This document shows, one piece after another, positions 61,030-64,000 of a DNA stretch of 64,000 nt. Origin of the DNA: Planctomycetota bacterium (GTDB taxonomy: Bacteria; Planctomycetota; UBA1135; UBA2386); the NCBI GenBank assembly GCA_028281765.1, contig JANQJF010000073.1:38352-102351 (forward strand), written 5' to 3'. A program made the translations under genes and the position numbers. Numbering within the stretch: the first letter of the stretch is position 1; each line of letters begins with the position of its first letter. Under the pieces are notes generated by a model. The model saw nothing but the letters and a program-made list of their open reading frames with translations, did no database searches and had not been told where the DNA came from.

Positions 61030-64000
61030 CGTTTGTCCAGCCGTTCTCCGGCTACGAGATCCTCGCGAAGGTCGGTGCCGGCGCGATGGGCACGGTATTC
61101 CGTGCGCGGCAGAAGCAGATGAACCGCATCGTCGCGCTGAAGGTGCTGCGGCCGTCCCTCGCGCGCAACGAAAAGTACGTCGAGCGGCTGCGACGCGAGG
61201 CGCGGATCGTCGGTGCGCTGAACCATCCCAACATCGTCACGGGCTACGACCTCGGCGAAGAGGGCGGCTACCACTACTTCGTCATGGAGTTCGTCGAGGG
61301 CCAGTCCCTGCGAATGCTGCTTCAGGAGTGGGGCTTCTTCCCCGAGGAGAAGGTGCTCGACGTCGGCATCCAGGTGACCGAGGCGCTCGACCACGCGTTC
61401 GGGCAGGGCGTGATCCACCGCGACGTGAAGCCCGGCAACATCCTGATCGACGACGACGGCCTCGTGAAGCTCACGGACATGGGCCTCGCGAAAGGGCCGA
61501 CCGACATGCAGCTCACGCGCGACGGCGCGACGGTCGGCACGCCGCAGTTCATCAGCCCCGAGCAGGCGGTCGATCCCCAGAAAGCGGACGTGCGCAGCGA
61601 CCTGTACTCCGTCGGCGCGTCGCTGTTCCAGATGGCGACGGGTGCCGCGCCGTTCTCGGGCGAGACGATCGGCAAGCTGATCGATCAGGTGCTGAACGAG
61701 CCCGCGCCGCTGGCCAGCGACCTCAACCCCGCGATCAGCGAGGGGCTCAGCCTGGTCATCAAGAAGCTGCTCGCGAAGGATCCGGCACTGCGCTACCAGA
61801 CTCCGTCCGAGCTGCTCGCCGACTTGCGCCGTGTGCAGCAGAACGAGCGCCCGGGCGTCGATCTGCGGCGGCTCGAGAAGGCGGATCGTTCGCTCGAGCG
61901 CGCCGAACGCCGGGGTGACGCGATGAAGTGGGTCGCCGGGCTCCTGGTCTCGGCTGCGTGCGTGATCGGTCTCGTTCTCCTCATCCAGGCGACGGTCGGC
62001 GATACCGGCGCGAGCGAGATCCCTTCCGATCGGGTGCTCGCCGCGGAGCTCCAACAAGAGCTCGACACGATCGAGGCGCTGCGGGATCGCATCGAGCTGT
62101 GCGAGACGTATCTCAAGCGCGCGACCGGCGCCGCGGAGCAGCGCGTCGTCGACGAGGCGAGCGCGCCGCTGTTCGCCGAGCTGCGCGATCTCTTGGATCG
62201 GCATTGTGACGACGCGATCGACTCGGCCAAGATCGACACCTGGATCAACGAGCCGGAGCACTGGCGCGATGCGGACCGGTTCGTGCGCGACGTCGTCGTG
62301 CCCGGCGTGTACGCGGCCGTGGGCTATCGCGCGGATTCCCTCCCGAAGTCGGTGCAGCCGAGCTGGCGCGCATCGACGCGTCGCGTCATCGAGGCGGTGC
62401 GGCTGCGGATGGAGGAGCGCGATCGTCAATACCTGCAGGCGTTCGAGCGCTATCTCGGCGAGACGCTCGAGCGATCGGCCGCGACCGCGCTCGCCGGGGA
62501 CGAATTCGAGCGCACGCGGCAGGTCGTGCGCGAAGGCCTCGGCGAGTTCCACGGAGTGACCGGGCGTCCCGCGCTGAATCAGGTCGGTGACGAGCTCCGC
62601 GGCAAGCTCGACGAGGGCGCGCGCGAATTCGAGAAGCGCTGGACCCGGCGGGTCGATGCCGCCGAGCGGCAGGTCGCGGCGCAGCTCCGCTCCGAGGTCG
62701 ACAAGGAGGTCATGAACCTCCGCCAACAGCTCGACGAGGGCGGATCGGCCGTCGACGTGCGCCGGCGCCTCGAGACCTTCCGTCGCCGGCGCCTCGCCGA
62801 ACACTATCCCGGCAGCGAGGCGTTCTCGATCGCCGTGAACCCTTGGAACCAAGTCGACGCGGACATCAGCCGACTGCTGCGGGACATCGAGGGGCGGGAC
62901 CGAACCGCGCGAGACGAGGAGCTGACGCAGTACCTCGAGTTCGCCTACCAGTCGATCGCCGACTCGGGCGTCGACATCGCGCTGGGGATCTTCGAGAGCT
63001 CGTCTCGCGACCTCGAGCTCGAGCGCGCGAATCGGCACGCGGACGCGTTCCGCGCGGCGCGGGAGGTGCGCGATCTCGTGCTCGGCAAGCTGATCTCCGA
63101 CAACGTCGCGTTGCGTCGCGTGCCGATTCGTGGTGGGGGGACGGTACTCGTCGTGCGGTCGGACGGCCGCTTGGAGCTGCGCGCCGAGTCCGCCGAGGAG
63201 CCGTTGCCGTTCGCGATCGTCGCGCGTGCTCTGCTCGAGCTCGTGCCTGCCGAGATGGTGCTCAAACCGGGCCAGGACGACAGTCGGCGACGAGTCGGGC
63301 TGTGCTTCTGGTATCTGTTCGCCGGTCGCTCCGGGGAAGGGCTCCAGCTGGTCCAGGAGCTCGACGAGTGGTCCCGATTCTTCAAGATCGACGCGTTCCG
63401 GCTCGTCGACGCCACGCGGGTGCGCGACTTCGGCAGCGACCGCGGCGTGTCGTTCCGCGCCGATCGCATCCTCGCGGACATGGTGCGCGCGCGCGATCGC
63501 GGCGACGTCGGCGGCGTGAAGGTTGCGCTCGACCAGTTCGACAAGCTGCCCCGCGCGCAGGTCGACGCGGCGGATCTCGCGGTGCGCAATGATGTCGAAC
63601 GGTGGAGCAAGCGGCGCACGAAGCGCCTGGCTCGACTCAAGGAGCTGCGCGGTCGGGTGCCGGCCGGCGCCATCGTGACGGTCGGCGACGACGAGTCGGA
63701 GCGCATCGAGTACTCGCTCGGAGCCCTGCAGCAGCTCGAACTGCACGGCGCGTGGGAGATACGGCCCGATGGCGCGTTCATGACCGGCGACGACCTGTCG
63801 ATTGCCGAAGCGTGGGAGCGCCGCATCGAGCTTCCGGCCGAAGTTTCGCATGAGTCCGGACTGCGCTGCGAGATCGACCTCGCGGTCGACAGGCACGACT
63901 CGGTGCCCCAGGTGCTGATGTTTTCGCTGCGCTCGGCGTGCTGCATGGTCGTCGTCCTGCCGAACGGTGCCGTGCTGGCGGAAGTCGTCGAGGACGCGGC
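61026..64000 (+). CDS. Membrane serine/threonine protein kinase (partial)
   Basis: A protein of at least 991 residues, open to the right edge. Start TTG 61026 overlaps the FHA gene's stop. Residues ~10-265 form a eukaryotic-type kinase: GAGAMGTVF glycine loop, catalytic Lys in VALKVL, HRDVKPGNIL, DMG in place of DFG, and GTPQFISPEQ. One TM helix lies at ~300-320 (WVAGLLVSAACVIGLVLLIQ). The long extracytoplasmic part is helical with Glu/Arg-rich coiled-coil stretches. It should phosphorylate cytosolic partners, first of all the FHA regulator. Confidence 0.9.
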   Translation, partial: MTFVQPFSGYEILAKVGAGAMGTVFRARQKQMNRIVALKVLRPSLARNEKYVERLRREARIVGALNHPNIVTGYDLGEEGGYHYFVMEFVEGQSLRMLLQEWGFFPEEKVLDVGIQVTEALDHAFGQGVIHRDVKPGNILIDDDGLVKLTDMGLAKGPTDMQLTRDGATVGTPQFISPEQAVDPQKADVRSDLYSVGASLFQMATGAAPFSGETIGKLIDQVLNEPAPLASDLNPAISEGLSLVIKKLLAKDPALRYQTPSELLADLRRVQQNERPGVDLRRLEKADRSLERAERRGDAMKWVAGLLVSAACVIGLVLLIQATVGDTGASEIPSDRVLAAELQQELDTIEALRDRIELCETYLKRATGAAEQRVVDEASAPLFAELRDLLDRHCDDAIDSAKIDTWINEPEHWRDADRFVRDVVVPGVYAAVGYRADSLPKSVQPSWRASTRRVIEAVRLRMEERDRQYLQAFERYLGETLERSAATALAGDEFERTRQVVREGLGEFHGVTGRPALNQVGDELRGKLDEGAREFEKRWTRRVDAAERQVAAQLRSEVDKEVMNLRQQLDEGGSAVDVRRRLETFRRRRLAEHYPGSEAFSIAVNPWNQVDADISRLLRDIEGRDRTARDEELTQYLEFAYQSIADSGVDIALGIFESSSRDLELERANRHADAFRAAREVRDLVLGKLISDNVALRRVPIRGGGTVLVVRSDGRLELRAESAEEPLPFAIVARALLELVPAEMVLKPGQDDSRRRVGLCFWYLFAGRSGEGLQLVQELDEWSRFFKIDAFRLVDATRVRDFGSDRGVSFRADRILADMVRARDRGDVGGVKVALDQFDKLPRAQVDAADLAVRNDVERWSKRRTKRLARLKELRGRVPAGAIVTVGDDESERIEYSLGALQQLELHGAWEIRPDGAFMTGDDLSIAEAWERRIELPAEVSHESGLRCEIDLAVDRHDSVPQVLMFSLRSACCMVVVLPNGAVLAEVVEDA

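Noticed and set aside
60690..63896. Minus-strand open frame of 1068 codons at the right end
   Set aside because: Antisense to the kinase/FHA genes, whose catalytic motifs are in the plus frames. It is a shadow of high-GC codon bias.
1..64000. CRISPR arrays, insertion sequences, attachment sites, rRNA
   Set aside because: No short regular direct repeats, transposase or integrase genes, or terminal inverted repeats seen.

Overview
This is a high-GC (by eye roughly two-thirds G+C), gene-dense bacterial chromosome segment with no mobile elements, CRISPR arrays or rRNA/tRNA genes that I could recognise. The gene set fits a free-living Gram-negative of the Planctomycetota type: a secreted arylsulfatase-like enzyme, a PEP-CTERM-bearing surface protein, a PQQ-type beta-propeller, a secreted C-terminal beta-domain shared by two exported proteins, EF-hand and transglutaminase-like exported proteins, and a serine/threonine kinase coupled to an FHA/sigma-54 regulator. 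The phylum call is an inference from gene content, not from a marker gene.

Layout. 1-4.4 kb: partial dGTPase-like gene, PDZ-thioredoxin exported protein, sugar-nucleotide epimerase and a glycosyltransferase-TPR protein. 4.4-5.05 kb: gene-poor, hairpin-rich stretch with a good minus-strand terminator. 5.05-8.1 kb: overlapping RluA-like synthase, truD and mtnP. 8.1-14 kb: SGNH hydrolase, asparaginase, lexA, sulfatase and propeller. 14.1-24.9 kb: the DNA-damage mutagenesis genes imuA-imuB, then dnaE2 5.5 kb further on. Between them lie an acid phosphatase, a hybrid kinase with a lipoprotein, and an MFS protein. 24.8-34.4 kb: a minus-strand run of two giant DUF3857/transglutaminase-like proteins, an EF-hand protein and an NYN-domain protein. 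34.7-36.5 kb: lipoprotein and secreted protein.

36.9-41.3 kb holds the most unusual locus. It is a tight minus-strand operon of a small Ras/Rab-like GTPase, two related coiled-coil proteins sharing an ILFG motif, a PAS plus degenerate nucleotide-cyclase protein, and a membrane protein with a Roadblock-like cytoplasmic domain. A PEP-CTERM/lipobox protein precedes it. 41.5-45 kb: a NarX/NarL-type two-component pair and small DUF3465, DUF2780 and DUF4332 proteins. Four promoters between 35.2 and 44.1 kb carry the same ~45-bp bipartite palindromic element in the same orientation relative to the gene. One of them is the promoter of the NarX/NarL pair itself, which suggests a regulon. 45-50.7 kb: OmpR-type system, methyltransferase and a RegB-like kinase. 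51-54.6 kb: small beta-barrel-like protein, Nudix hydrolase and Tex with an RGG tail. 54.7-57.5 kb: GT9 glycosyltransferase and hybrid kinase. 57.6-64 kb: PqqD/MEMO fusion, FHA-GAF-sigma-54 activator and a coupled serine/threonine kinase running off the end.

Overall the segment is dominated by signal transduction (five histidine kinases, two stand-alone response regulators, a sigma-54 activator, a Ser/Thr kinase and a GTPase module), envelope proteins and an SOS mutagenesis module. Most co-directional genes overlap by 1-30 nt, so translational coupling is the rule.
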